A DNA stretch of 64,000 nt, from assembly GCA_963575745.1 (NCBI GenBank), contig CAUYUJ010014558.1, positions 167,731 to 231,730 of the forward strand, written 5' to 3'. Below are positions 1 to 11,361 of this stretch, in pieces. Below the pieces are notes generated by a model that was not told where the DNA came from, did not search any database, and saw only the letters and a list, made by a program, of their open reading frames with translations. Origin of the DNA: Prorocentrum cordatum. Its lineage: Eukaryota; Sar; Dinophyceae; Prorocentrales; Prorocentraceae. Position numbers and translations under genes: made by a program. Within the stretch, counting starts at the first letter, position 1, and the number at the start of each line of letters is the position of its first letter.

Positions 1-16
1 TTCGTCGTCGTCGTCG

Positions 17-400
17 ATGGGGCCACAAAACACTGCACTGGGTGGGGGTCTCGCATGCGAGGGCATCCACTGGTGCCTTCGGTGGCGCTCACTATGGGGC
101 CACGAAGCGCTGTACTGGGTGGGGTCCCGCGTGCGGGAGCAGCCACTGGGGCCACGAAACGCTGCACTGGGTGGGGGTCCCGCTTGCGAGAGCAGCCACT
201 GGGGTTTTCGGAGCCGCTCCCTACAAAGGTCACGAAGCGCTGTACTGGCTGGGGGTCCCGAATGCGAGAGCAACCGCTAGGGCCTTCGGTGAAGCTCCCT
301 ATGGGGCCACAAAGCGCTTTGCTGGGTGGGGGTCCCGCATGTGAGAGGAGGCACTGGGGTCTTCGGTGGAACTCCCGATGGGACCGCGAAACTTGTTAAG
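17..400 (+). repeat. Composite element K, locus A: 75-bp minisatellite array
   Basis: About five degenerate copies of a unit built on a GGGGTCCCGCATGCGAGAG core, then CCACTGGGG, CTTCGGTGGAGCTCCCTATG and GGGGCCACGAAGCGCTGTAC. Copies start near 42, 117, 171, 250 and 325, so one unit is short (~54 bp) and the rest are 75-79 bp. The same unit in an 84-92-bp form makes up arrays at 4.6-5.9 kb (opposite strand) and 44.75-45.35 kb, and three 75-bp units lie at 9.08-9.33 kb. All frames stay open across it but the spacing is not a multiple of three, so it is not coding. The start of the element lies left of the window. Confidence 0.8.
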
Positions 401-600
401 GGTGTGCCAAAGAAAAGGAGGTGACGAGATGAGGAAGAGAAGGGGGAGGAGGAGGAGGAGGAGGAGGAGGAGGAGGAGGACGAGGACGAGGAGGACGAGG
501 AGGAGGAGGAGGAGAGGTGGGAGACGCGGGGCGCTGCCTCTTCGAAACAAAAACCCAAAACCACAGGATGGTTGGAAAATAATCGAAAAGGCGTCCTAGG
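401..600 (+). repeat. Element K, locus A: tail with internal GGA tract
   Basis: A (GGA)n stretch (about 430-515) is followed by GGGCGCTGCCTCTTCGAAAC, AAAAACCCAAAACCACAGG and ATGGTTGG. The same tail, diverged, follows the 90-bp array at 4530-4605 (reverse complement) and at 45.39-45.48 kb, which marks it as a fixed end of the same element. It is followed within 50 bases by the long TAG array. Confidence 0.75.
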
Positions 601-639
601 CCGCATCCACCATAACACGCGTAATCAAATTCGCGTTCG

Positions 640-650
640 AGCTCGTAGCC

Positions 651-732
<82 letters not shown>

Positions 733-862
733 TGGTAGTAGTAATAGTAATAGTAGTAGCAGTAGTAGTAGTAGCAGCAGTAGTTGTAGTCGTAATAATA
801 ATCGCCGTAGTAGTGGAAGTAGTCGTAGCAGTAACAATACTAGAAGTAATAGTACTATCCGT

Positions 863-956
<94 letters not shown>

Positions 957-958
957 CC

Positions 959-993
<35 letters not shown>

Positions 994-1191
994 AAGCAGT
1001 GGAAGTACTAGTAGTAGTAGTCGTAGTCGTAGTAGTCGCACCAATAGTAGTGAACTTAAAAGCAGCAGCAATAGTAGTAGTAGCTGTAGTCGCAGCAGCA
1101 CTAGTAGTAATAGGCGTCGTCATAGTAATAGTACCAGACGTACTAGACTTAGAAGTAGTTGTAGTACGAGTAGCCACAGCAATCGTAGTAA

Positions 1192-1230
<39 letters not shown>

Positions 1231-1307
1231 CAGTAGCAGTGGTAGTAAGAGTAGTAGTAGGAATAGTCGTAGCCGAAGTCGTCGTAGTAGTAGGAATCAG
1301 AGATGTA

Positions 1308-1346
<39 letters not shown>

Positions 1347-1351
1347 CCAGC

Positions 1352-1389
<38 letters not shown>

Positions 1390-1400
1390 CAGTAGTAGTA
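640..1400. repeat. (TAG)n microsatellite, long and partly degenerate
   Basis: Runs of pure TAG/AGT of up to about 25 units are separated by variant units (TGG, TCG, AGC, AAT). It is truncated by the assembly gap. Depending on frame it reads as poly-Ser, poly-Val or (other strand) poly-Thr/Leu/Tyr, so the long open frames over it are artefacts. TAG is a stop codon in only one frame. Confidence 0.97.
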
Positions 1401-1500
1401 NNNNNNNNNNNNNNNNNNNNNNNNNNNNNNNNNNNNNNNNNNNNNNNNNNNNNNNNNNNNNNNNNNNNNNNNNNNNNNNNNNNNNNNNNNNNNNNNNNNN
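1401..1500. other. Assembly gap (100 N)
   Basis: Exactly 100 N, the conventional size for a gap of unknown length. TAG repeat lies on the left and CCT repeat on the right, so the true length and the junction are unknown. Confidence 1.
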
Positions 1501-1590
1501 CCTCCTCCTCCTCCCAATCATCCTCCTCCTCCTGCTGCTCCTCCTCCTCCTCCTCCTCCTCCTCCTCCTCCTCCTACTCCTCTTCCTACC
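1501..1590. repeat. (CCT)n microsatellite
   Basis: Interrupted TCC/CCT run directly right of the gap, ending at CCCCGCCCCTGG. Confidence 0.95.
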
Positions 1591-2014
1591 CCGCCCCTGG
1601 ACCCTGCACCCTCGTCTGCTGGCAGCCGTCTCCGCAAGAGACCCGCCCATCGCCTGGGACGAGGGCCAACTCTTTCGGCGAGGATACCGACGTCTGAGCA
1701 CCTGGCCCCGCAACCGCTCTCTCCCGCTCAACGGGAACGAGGGGGATGGAAACTGAGACGAATCAAATGGCAGGTTGGGGAAGAGTATCAAGAAAACCTG
1801 GTCGGACAAGAACGGGAAGCGCCGATTTGTCCTTTGGGCACGTAGGGGGGACAAGAAGAAAAGGATGATGGCGACGACGAGGCGGCGGATGTCGAGGATG
1901 GCAGCGTGGATGACGGAGAGGGCAGCGAGGGGGTCAGGACAACGAGTAGGAAGACACGCGCGAGCATGAGGGAGAAATGGTGGACGACGAGTACGAGGCT
2001 GAACGAAGCGGAGG
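1591..2014. other. Unassigned sequence, no gene seen
   Basis: Non-repetitive, GC-rich. Short open frames exist on both strands but none has recognisable protein features. Confidence 0.5.
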
Positions 2015-2055
2015 AGTCCTCCTCCTCCTCCTCCTCCTCCTCCTCCTCCTCCTCC

Positions 2056-2138
<83 letters not shown>
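2015..2138. repeat. Compound (TCC)n-(TCA)n microsatellite
   Basis: About 14 TCC units switch directly to about 27 TCA units with no spacer, a compound array directly upstream of element H copy 1. Confidence 0.97.
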
Positions 2139-2139
<1 letters not shown>

Positions 2140-2179
2140 CTCCTCCTGATCCGTCGTCATCCCCCTCCTCCGCATCCCA

Positions 2180-3170
2180 GCACGATTACAATATGAATAC
2201 TACTCTCCTCTCTCCCTAATGACGTCTGGAAAATATTCGGCCCCCCTCCGCGTACTGGTGTCTTCACACAAGATTCCCGGGAACTGGGTCTTCGCTTCGG
2301 CTTGTTTCCAAAATGTTGCTCCCGCTAAAGTGCAAACTTCAATTTCGGCCTTCCGCTCGTTCCGAATCATGCTCCCGTTGCAGCACTGGCCTCGTTTCCG
2401 CGCTTCCGCTCGTTCCGAATCGTGCTCCCGCTGCAGCGGTGGCCTCATTTCCTGGTTGTCAGATGTGTTTTTGGCAATCTGGTTCTGGGCTTCAAAATGT
2501 TGCTCCCGCTGCTGCGCTGGACCCATTTCTGCGCCTCTGGTTGTTTCAAAACGTGCTCCCGCTGCAGCGCGGGCGTTTTCGGTCCCTCCAATAGGCCCCC
2601 AGTCTAGAAAAATAACCACCAAAACAAAAAAAGCATCGCCTCCCACCTCGGGGCGGCGTCGTTTGGAGGAAGTATCAAGCGGGAGCCCCGTTTTTGCATT
2701 CAGAAGGCGATGTTGCAAGCAGAGCCAGCGGGTGCTCTCCATCAGCCCCGCCTTGTCGGGAGCTTGTCGCGGAGCCCAGGGAGCTAAACATGGAGCCGCG
2801 ACTCCAGACGGGCCCCGACCCTTCGAAGACTTTCCACTTACCCTCCAAGGAAACTGGTGCCCTGCCATGACATGCTGTGCGGTATTATGTTCTGCGCCGC
2901 TGTGCGATGCCACGCTTTGCGGTGCAATGCTTTGTGGTGCAGTGCTTCACCACGTAATGCCACGCCATGCTATGACATTCTACGCTCTGCCGTGCTCTTC
3001 TACGCCATGCCATGCCGTGCTCTACGATGCATCGCGCACCCTCTCGCGATCATTGCCCTGCTCGGCATCCGACTGTGCGAATAGAGAGGAGATCTACGCC
3101 ATGGTAAGGGACGGGAGGGAGGGGTAGGACGTCAAATATGACGCGAATGCACCTAGCTTGCCCTCCCCCT
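2180..3170 (+). repeat. Dispersed element H, copy 1 (about 1 kb)
   Basis: Shares order and sequence with 16,835-17,400 and 17,465-18,355. It starts with CACGATTACAATATGAATAC followed by TACTCTCCTCTCTCCCTAATGACGTC. Next come ~54-bp tandem units containing TTCCGCTCGTTCCGAATC and CAGCGCTGGCCTCATTTCCG (2340-2580), then a zone rich in GCCATGC/GCGGTGC words (2865-3030). It ends in CGACTGTGCGAATAGAGAGG, ATCTACGCCATGGTAAGGGA and ACGTCAAATATGACGCG, followed by a C-rich tract. Open frames cross it on both strands, but they are not conserved between copies. No transposase motif or clear terminal inverted repeat was seen. Confidence 0.8.
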
Positions 3171-3404
3171 CTCCCTCCTCCCAAATTGCTCCGTCCCTCC
3201 TGATCTCTCCGCAGCCCTCCTCCTCCCTCCCTGCCTCCCCTCAGAAAGGCCACGCGCACCCGCCTCCTCCCTGTAGATCACGGGCTCCTCGGACGGAATG
3301 CTCATCAGCAGACCCGCGGACGCGGTGCCGTCCGGGTTCCCTGGCTTCTTCCGCCGCCGACGCGGGAAGCCATCGCCTGGGGGTGTCCAGGACGAGCCCC
3401 ATCC

Positions 3405-3411
3405 TCCTCCC

Positions 3412-3479
<68 letters not shown>

Positions 3480-3663
3480 CCATCATCACAATCACCAGCA
3501 GCAGCATCATCATCATCATCATCACCATCATCATCACCATCACACCATCATCATAATCATCATCATCATCATCATCATCATCAACAGCATCATCATCAGC
3601 ATCATCATCATCAGCATAATCATCACCAGCATCATCATCAATCAGCAGCAGCATCATCACCAT

Positions 3664-3697
<34 letters not shown>

Positions 3698-3878
3698 AGT
3701 AGCCGCATCATCATCATCATCGTCATCATCAGCATCAGCATCATCATCATCATCAACCACCATTAATCATAATCACCACCATCAGCAGAATCAGTATATG
3801 ATCATCATCATCATCATCAGCCTCAGCCCCAGCACCAGAATCATCATTATCAGCAGCATCATCACAACCACCACCACC

Positions 3879-3967
<89 letters not shown>

Positions 3968-4520
3968 TATCATCATCATCGTCACCATCATCATCAGCAG
4001 CACTATCGTCAGCATCATCAGCATCAGCACCATCATCACCATAATCACCATCAGCATTATCATCACCATCATCAGCAGCAACATCATTATCGTCAGCATC
4101 ATCAGCATCATCATCATCATCATCACCAGCAGCATCATCATCAGCACCATCTTCTGCATCATCTTCACCACCACCACTATTCATCAGTATCATCATCCGC
4201 CGAAGTAGTAGCATCATCATCAGCAGCAGCATCATCACCAGCATCATCATCATCCTCATCATCAGCACCAGCATCATCATGATCACCATCACCATCATCA
4301 TCACCACCACCATCACCACCACCATCATAATCATCAACATCATCATCATCCCATCATGATCATCATCACCATCATCAGCATCATGACACTCACCAGCACC
4401 ATCATCATCACCACCTTCATCATCAGCACTACCATCATCATCAGCAGCATCGTCACCACCACCACCGCCATCATCATCAACATCATCATCATCATCATCA
4501 ACATATTCAGCATCATCGTC
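3405..4520. repeat. (CAT)n array, 1.1 kb
   Basis: Pure CAT runs alternate with CAG, CAC and TAT variants, which suggests old, mutated array segments between younger pure ones (for example 3890-3965). It abuts the tail of element K at 4530. It reads as poly-His, Ile, Ser, Met or Asp depending on frame. Confidence 0.97.
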
Positions 4521-4529
4521 AGTTGTTCC

Positions 4530-6216
4530 CAACCATCCTGTGGTGTTGGATCCTCGTTTTGAAGAGACAACGCCCCGCGTTCCCGCGTTCCTCCCGCTGC
4601 CCCCCTCCCAGTGGGTGTGCCCGCATGCGTCCCCCACACCCATGTCGGCACACCCCTTTCACGCTTCGTGGCCCCATAGGGAGCTCCATCGAAGGCCCCA
4701 GCGGGTGTGCCCGCATGCGTCCCGCACACCAATTTCGGCACACCCTTCACACGTTTCGTGGCCCCACAATGAGCCCCACCGAAGGTCCCAGTGGGTGTGC
4801 CCGCATGCGTCCCGCACACACATTTCGGCACACCCCTCACACGTTTCGTGGCCCCATACGGAGCTCCACCGAAGGTCCCAGTGGGTGTACCCGCATGCGT
4901 CCCGCACACCCATTTCGGCACACCCCTCACACGTTTCGTGGCCCCATAGGGAGCTCCACCGAAAGTCCCAGAGGGTGTGCCCCGCATGCGTCCCGCACAC
5001 CCATTTTGGCACACCCCTCACACGTTTCGTGGCCCCATATGGGGGCTCCACCGAAGGTCCCAGTGGGTGTGCCTGCATGCGTCCCGCACACCCATTTTGG
5101 CACATTCCTCACACGTTTCGTGGCCCCGTAAGGAGCTCCACCAAAAGGTCCCAGTGGGTGTGCCCGCATGCGTCCCGCACACCCATTTCGGACACCCCTC
5201 ACACGCTTCGTGGCCCCATAATGGGGGCTCCACCGAAGGTCCCAGTGGGTGTGCCCGCATGCGTCCCGCACACCCATGTCGGCACACCCCTCACACGTGT
5301 CATGGCCCCACAGGGAACTCCGCCGAAGGTCCGAGCGGGCATGCCCGCATGCGTCCCGCACGCCCATTTCGGCACACCCTCACACGTTTCGTGGCCCCAT
5401 ATGGGGGCTCCACCGAAGGTCCCAGTGGGCGTGCCCGCACGCGACCCGCACACCCACGTCGGCACACCCCTCACACGTTTCGTGGCCCCATAGGGAGCTC
5501 CATCGAAGGTCCCAGAGGGTGTGCCCGCATGCGTCCCGCACGCCCATTTCGGCACACCCTTCACACGCTTCGCGGCCCGATAGGGAGCTTCACCGAAGGT
5601 CCCAGTGGGTGTGCCCGCATGCGTCCCGCACACCCATTTCGGCACACCCCTCACACGTTTCGTGGCCCCGTAGGGAGCTCCGCCGAAGGTCCCAGTGGGT
5701 GTGCCCGCTTGCGCCCCGCGCACCCATTTCGGCACACCCCTCACACGTTTCGTGGCCCCATACGGAGCTCCACCGAAGGTCCCAGCGGGTGCGCTCGCAT
5801 TCGTCCCGCACACCCATTTCGGCACACCCTTCACGCGCTTCGTGGCCCCATAGGGAGCTCCACCGAAGGTCCCCGTGGCGCAGTCCGCATGCGTCTCCCC
5901 CACCCAGCACACCTCCGCTTGAGGCCGTCGGAGTTCCGCGCCTCGCTCGCCCGGCGTCGCTCTGCCCAGCGGCAAGAGCCTTGCCCGCTATCAGCCAGCC
6001 AGCTGGCTCTATTTGCTGCACTCGCGCTCAGATTTACCCGCGCGCAGTCTCCCTACGTACTCAGATCAATCGTTTTCGTTCGCGTCGTGTACCACGCCAC
6101 TCATTTCGGCACACCCCTAGCACGGTTCGTTGCCTCATAGGGTTCACCACCGAAAAAGGGAATCACAATTGCGGTACTCACACATGCATATGGTTGGGTC
6201 CTTCGTCAGGCTAATT
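4530..6216 (-). mobile_element. Composite element K, locus B (head, 14-copy array, tail)
   Basis: Read on the minus strand, a ~330-bp head (6216 to 5880) begins CCTGACGAAGGACCCAACC, with ATATGCATGTGTGAGTACCG next, and includes CGAACGAAAACGATTGATCT and GGCAAGGCTCTTGCCGCTGG. About 14 tandem units of 90 bp follow (5880 to 4606). The tail (4605 to 4530) contains CAACACCACAGGATGGTTGG. The head is nearly the same as 8405-9085 on the other strand, so loci B and D form a large inverted repeat around 6.2-8.4 kb. No protein is encoded that could move it, so it would be non-autonomous if mobile at all. Confidence 0.7.
4606..5885 (-). repeat. 90-bp tandem array inside element K, locus B
   Basis: Copies of GGTGTGCCCGCATGCGTCC (plus strand) recur at 4614, 4704, 4794, 4884 and so on, mostly at 90-91 bp. 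The unit runs CACACCCATTTCGGCACACC, CTCACACGTTTCGTGGCCCC, ATAGGGAGCTCCACCGAAGG, TCCCAGTGGGTGTG. Because 90 is divisible by three, several frames on both strands stay open for 200 to more than 300 codons. Single-base indels near 4980, 5040 and 5140 break every one of those frames, which argues against translation. Confidence 0.93.
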
Positions 6217-6224
6217 TTCATCAT

Positions 6225-6299
6225 CACCAGCAACAACATCATCATCATCATCATCGTCAACCTCATCATCGTCATCATCATTATCACCATCACCATCAC

Positions 6300-6337
<38 letters not shown>

Positions 6338-6645
6338 GCATAAGCATCCTCATTATCGTCGCTACCGCCATCACCACCAACAGCATCATCACCATCATCG
6401 TCGTCATGATCATCATCGTCGTCTGCATCACCATCATCATCACCATCATCAGCAGCATCAGCATCAGCATCATCCTCATCAGCATCACCATCTTGATCAT
6501 CATGGTCACCATGATCATTATGAACGTCACCATCATCATCATCATCACTTTCCTGAACAGCATCAGTATGATCAGTATGATCATCGTGATCATGATCACA
6601 TCATCGTCGTCGTCGTGGTCGTCGTCGACGTCGTCGTCATCAGCA
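6225..6645. repeat. (CAT)n array, degenerate
   Basis: CAT/CAC/CGT units with a pure core near 6300-6335. It starts directly at the outer edge of the element K head. Confidence 0.95.
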
Positions 6646-7064
6646 GCAGCTCCATTCCCCCTGCCAAGATTACGAGGGAATGTCGGGCGAACCGCTCGCG
6701 GCCTGTAACAGAAGGTTCTGAGAAGCGCTGAGCAGGCGGTCCGAGCCTGCTTCGGCGAGGCAGGTTCAATTGTTTCGCGATCGGTCTTGTCTCTCTTGTT
6801 GCCTCCTCCTCCTCCTTCTCCTCCCTCCCCATGTGGCGTCCCCCTCTCTCCTCCTCAACCCCTCCTCCTTAGAAGCAACATCAGGCGTATCGCTAGGTCA
6901 GCCCAAGCGTTTCGCCTGCTACCTCCTCTCCTCACCGCTTATGATCCCGAACCTGGGGAATCCGAACAATTACGGGAGAGCCCGAAAACTATCCCATTCC
7001 CGCCACAGCATCGCGCAGTCCGAATTCCTGAAGGGGAGGCGGGGGGGCTGAACACAGCAACATG
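6646..7064. other. Unassigned sequence with a short C/T-rich stretch
   Basis: TCC-rich from 6800 to 6875, otherwise unique. No protein features were recognised. Confidence 0.4.
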
Positions 7065-8010
7065 CAGCAACTTCGCGTTCCTGAGGCCAGCGCCTGGTTA
7101 ATTACGTCGCGCTCGCGCTCCCCAAGCCACAATCCCTAACACATTTCAACCAGTTCGCGCTCACGAGGCCACAACCCTTCGTAAAATGCAACAAAATCGC
7201 GCCCACAAAAAACAAAATCCCTGACAGAAAACTTCGCAATTGCGCGTCCGAGGCCACAATATGCAGTAAACTACGCCACCTTTGCGCTCCCCAACCCACA
7301 ATCCCTTACAACTTATGCCGCCTTCGCGCTCCCGAGTCCGCAATCCCTTTCGACTTACGCCGCGCTTGCGCTCCCGAAGCCACAATCTTTGGTACATTAC
7401 GCCACCTTCATTTCCTCCAAGCAACAGTCCCCAGTGAATTAGATTCGCGCACCCGAGACCGCAACCCATCATACTGTGCTACCACTCTGCGTCTCCAGAG
7501 CCACAATCCCTCGCAGATTACATCGCGCTGGCGCTCCTGAGGCAACCCCATCGCACTTCCCACCCCACAGTACCTTGGTAAATTGCATCAGGCTCGCGCT
7601 CCCGAGACCACAACCCCTCATAAGTTACCACAAGGTAACAAGGCTTCGTCCCCGAAACCACAACCCCTTATGAGTACTACGAGCTGGCGCTCCCGAGGCC
7701 GCAATCCGAAATAACATGCGCCACCCTCACGCTCCCCAGCCCACAGTGCGTAGCACATCTCGCCCGATTCGCGCTCCCCAAACAACAGTACGGTCAAAGC
7801 AATATCAAGCTTGCGTCCCCGAAGCCACAATCCCTGGTAAAGGACAGCGCGCTGGCGCTCCCGAGGCAACAATCCTTCGTAACTTACGCCACCTTAGCGT
7901 TCCCCATGCTACAACCCCTTTTGACAGTACGCTGGACTTGCGTTCCCAAGGCCACAATCCGTTGTACATCGTAAAAAATGCGTCCCCGAAACCAACATCA
8001 GTGGCAAATC
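7065..8010. repeat. 42-bp minisatellite, about 22 degenerate copies
   Basis: The unit is approximately TTCGCGCTCCCGAGGCCACA followed by ATCCCTTGTAACTTACGCC. Well-spaced copies start near 7109, 7151, 7193, 7236, 7278, 7320 and 7362, a period of 42. The whole block is enclosed by the inverted heads of element K (5.88-6.22 and 8.4-9.1 kb). A period of 42 keeps frames open, which explains the 65-208 codon frames here. Confidence 0.88.
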
Positions 8011-8404
8011 ACACCAGCCCTCTGGACGTAGGTGGTCTAGGGAGTTTCCTCTTCCAACCCCCTGCCCCTTTGGGGACGGGTGTATCACTATTCCCTATAA
8101 ATATACACCCCCTCCCCCAGGCGACCGGCAGCCAATCAGGAACAATGAGGACACCATTGAGGGCCCTCTCCCCCGACATCCCAATCAAAAACTATACAAA
8201 ACACAATCTGCCTCTACATGTGGAGCACGCGAGGCAAATCCGATGCGCCCCCCCCAACCGTCCCTGTCAGAAAACAATACACAATACAGTCCGGGGCAAA
8301 GCCTGGAGTCATGTTCGTGAGGCCCGCGAGCACTCTGTTTGATTGTTTAACAGGAGCGGTGGGGGTGTCAGCATATTGCCTGTTTCGCACAGGGTTACCA
8401 CCCC

Positions 8405-9325
8405 TGCCAAATGAGCCTGACGAAGGACCCAGCCATATGCAGGCGTGAGTGCCGCAATTGTGATTCACTTTTCCGGTGGTGATCCCTACGAAGCAACGAA
8501 CCGTGCTAGGGGTATGCCGAAATGAATGGCGTGGTACACGACGCGAACGAAAACGATTGATCTGAGTACGCGGGGGGACTGAGCGCGGGTGAATATGAGC
8601 GCGAGTGCGTCTGACTGTGGATGACCCTGCGCGCGAGCGAGTCTACGTGCATGAATGCGAGTGTGACAAAGCATGGTGTAATTGTAAATGACTGTCAATA
8701 GTTTGAGAATGACTGCCTCTGAGTACTCGTGACGCTGGGCGTGGCCGCCCCAAGGAGCTTCCCCGGGACTCCCCGACGGCATCGCCCGCGCGCCGCGACG
8801 CCAATGTCGGCGCGCCCCCCCGGGAGGATCGCGCCCGCTTCCTCCCCTTCTTTTACTCCCTCTTTGCCCGCGCATTCAAAAGTCCAAGGCTGCGGGCGCA
8901 GCGCAGCGCGGAGTCCCCGCGACGCGCGCAGGTCGCCCCGGAGGGGTCCCAGCGACGCGCGCGGGTCGTCCGTTGCGCGCAGCAAAAAGAGCTAGCTGGC
9001 TGGCTGACAGCGGGCAAGGCTCTTGCCGCTGGGCAGAGCGACGACGGGCGAGCGAGGCGCGGAACTCCGACGGCATCCGACGGAAGTGCACTGGGTGGGG
9101 AAGACGCATGCGGACTGCGCCACGGGGACCTTTGGTGGGGCTCCCTATGGGGCCACGACGCGCTGTACTGGGCGGGGGAACCGCATGCGGACTGCGCCAC
9201 GACGACCTTCGGTGGGGCCCCTTATGGGGCCACGAAACGTTGTACTGGGTGGGGGAGACGCATGCGGACTGCGCCGCGGGAGCCTTTCGGCGGAGCCCCT
9301 ATGGGGCCACGAAGCGCTGTACTGA
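8405..9325 (+). mobile_element. Composite element K, locus D (head with insertion, 3-unit array)
   Basis: The head starts CCTGACGAAGGACCCAGCC and matches locus B at about 90 percent by eye. About 375 bp of unrelated sequence (roughly 8605-8985) interrupts it between GAGCGCGAGTGC and GAGCTAGCTGGCTGGCTGA. From 9085 there are three ~75-bp array units with GACGCATGCGGACTGCGCC. At 9326 the array switches abruptly to a different minisatellite, and the usual tail is missing. Confidence 0.7.
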
Positions 9326-10320
9326 GGCTGGAGATCGAAATTCTGAGCTGGTGGACGCTGGAGGTCGATTGGTGGGGGTGGAGGTGGTAAAATCGGATGC
9401 TTGATGAGAGGTCGGAGTGATGAGCTGGTGGACGCTGGAGGTCAAAGGGTGGAAGTGGAGGTGCAAAATCGGATGTCTGAGGCTGGAGGTCCGAGTGCGG
9501 AGCTGGTAGACGTTGGAGGTCGATAAGTGAGGTGGAAATGAAGAACCGGGCGTCTGAGGCCGGAGGTCGGAGTGCTGAGCTGGTGGACGCTGGGAGTCGA
9601 TCGGTCGCGGTTCCGACGCTGGAGGCTGGCGGTCGGAGTGCTGAGCTGGTGGGCGCTGGAGGTCGATAGGTGGAGGCGGAGGTGGAGGTGGAAAGTCGGA
9701 TGCTTGAGGCTGGAAGTCGGAGTGATGAGCTGGTGGACGCTGGAGGTCGAAAGGTGGAGGTGGAGGTGGAAAGTCAGACGCTGGAGTCTGGAGGTTCGGA
9801 CTGCTGGGCTGGTGGACGGCGGGAGTCGGTAGGTGGAGGTGGAGGTGGAAAATCGGATGCTGGAGGCTGGAGGTGGGAGCGCTGAGCTGGCGGAGGCTGT
9901 GGGTCGATAGGTGGAGGTGGAAAGTCGGATGCTGGAGGTTGGAGGTCGGAGTGCTGAGCTGGCGGAGGCTGTAGGTCGATAGGTGGAAGTGGAAAGTCGG
10001 ATGCTGGAGGTTGGAGGTCGGAGTGCTGAGCTGGTGGAAGCTGGGAGTCGATAGGTGGAGGTGGAGGTGGAAAGTCGGATGCTTGAGGCTGGAGGTCGGA
10101 GTGATGAGCTGGTGGACGCTGGACGTCGAAAGGTGGAGGTGGAGGTGAAAATTCGGATGGTTTAGGCCGGGCGTCGGACGCTGGAGGTCGATACGCGGAG
10201 GTCGAGGTGGAAAGTCGGGTGTTTGAGTTTTGAGGTCAGAGTGCTGAACTAGTGGAGTCTGGGGGTCGATAGGTGGAGGTGGAGGTCGAAAGTCGGATGC
10301 TGGAGGCTGGAGGTCGGGAA
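9326..10320. repeat. Minisatellite, 65-85-bp units (about 12 copies)
   Basis: The unit is built on GAGTGCTGAGCTGGTGGACG, CTGGAGGTCGATAGGTGGAG and GTGGAAAGTCGGATGCTTG. Copies begin near 9345, 9421, 9500, 9576, 9641, 9726 and so on, with spacings of 65-85. A 522-codon minus-strand frame spans it, but the repeat is read in two different phases along that frame and both are stop-free. The frame is compositional, not selected. Confidence 0.85.
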
Positions 10321-11361
10321 ACAGTCCTGTAGTCACAGAGGCCGAGGTCGGGGGAGCCGGGGCGTGGTGATGGCCTGATCGATGTAACTCGGCATGTCCG
10401 CGTGGAAGCCCTGAGCAGGCACCGGTGGTCGAAAAAAGTGTCCTCGTAGGTGGTACCAGTGCCTTTCCATCAGCGGTAAACGAGGTCCATGATGAGTGAG
10501 GTGTCGATGCATCCGCGGTGCGCTGTACGAGGGTAAGTTTGCCCGGACTCGTGCACGCTGTAGCGCGCTCAACAACACATTGACCTGGAACCTGAAGGTT
10601 GGTTGGGTGAGGTTGGAGGTCGATAGGTGGACGTCGAAAACTTGAGGTGGGAGGTCGGAGGTCGATAGCCGGTGGTGGGCGAGAGGAACTCGAATCAAAA
10701 CTTTGGCGCGGTAGCTGTCGCGCATATCCCGTAAACGTGCACATGTCGGTAGTTTTGCCCGTGTTGCCCAGGCCCAAAAATCCAGAATTTGTCGTATATA
10801 CCACTGCGCTGTTATTTGGAATCATGGTATTTTCATTTTCACGTTGGCCGTCGTAGCGAAAAAACAAAAAGCAGGAAGAGGTTCAGGAGGATCAGGAAGA
10901 TCTGGAGCCAGACCAATGGATGTATCGGTATATTTGCCCGTGTTCTCCACGTCCGGAAAGACATAATAGATAATGTATGTTGTGGCTCGGGCGCCGGTGG
11001 TGACTGCCAAGGCCCGCCGTGCGTCCTACTTGGACCCTTTGGACCCCCCTTTTGCTGATCCTTTCTGACTCTTTGCGACACGGCTGATGATGTCGTCGCA
11101 CCTAGTGGTAAGCTCAATCATTTTTGCGCGGCTATGCAAATGTCCCCCAATTTGTCCAATCGCGAGGGGCCCATTCCCGGATAACCGTGCCTCCGTCGAT
11201 CTTCACTGTCAAAGCCAATTCTCCACCAACGGTTACCGTGTACAGTCGTGGCGTTGACCTAAGGAACGATAAATAAGGAACGGGCCCCCCTTTTTCCCAC
11301 AAGTTAAACACCGATTTCCCATTGAAAACCAAAGGAAAACCCAAGGCAAACTGTGAAGCAA
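10321..11361. other. Unassigned sequence with a degenerate duplication
   Basis: Non-repetitive except that 10,745-10,810 and 10,925-10,990 share TCGGTA, TTTGCCCGTGTT and related words. On the minus strand both read as Tyr-rich peptides containing NTGK-TD. No family was recognised. The segment 11,255-11,361 matches 23,880-24,000 and is the 3' flank of the ORF1 relic at 11,362. Confidence 0.4.

Noticed and set aside
572-1756. Poly-Ser/Val/Thr/Tyr 'proteins' over the TAG array
   Set aside because: Pure microsatellite translation, and the frames run through an assembly gap of unknown size.
4346-6140. Proteins of 146-387 codons made of ~30-residue repeats (GATKRVRGVPKWVCGTHAG type)
   Set aside because: The 90-bp unit keeps several frames open on both strands, but single-base indels between units break each frame. 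The homologous arrays at 17-400 and 44.75-45.35 kb do not preserve any one of them.
9299-10867. A 522-codon Pro/Ser/His-rich minus-strand frame as a real protein
   Set aside because: It is built from a 65-85-bp minisatellite that is read in two different phases along the same frame, both stop-free. Spacing is not a multiple of three, so nothing protects a reading frame.
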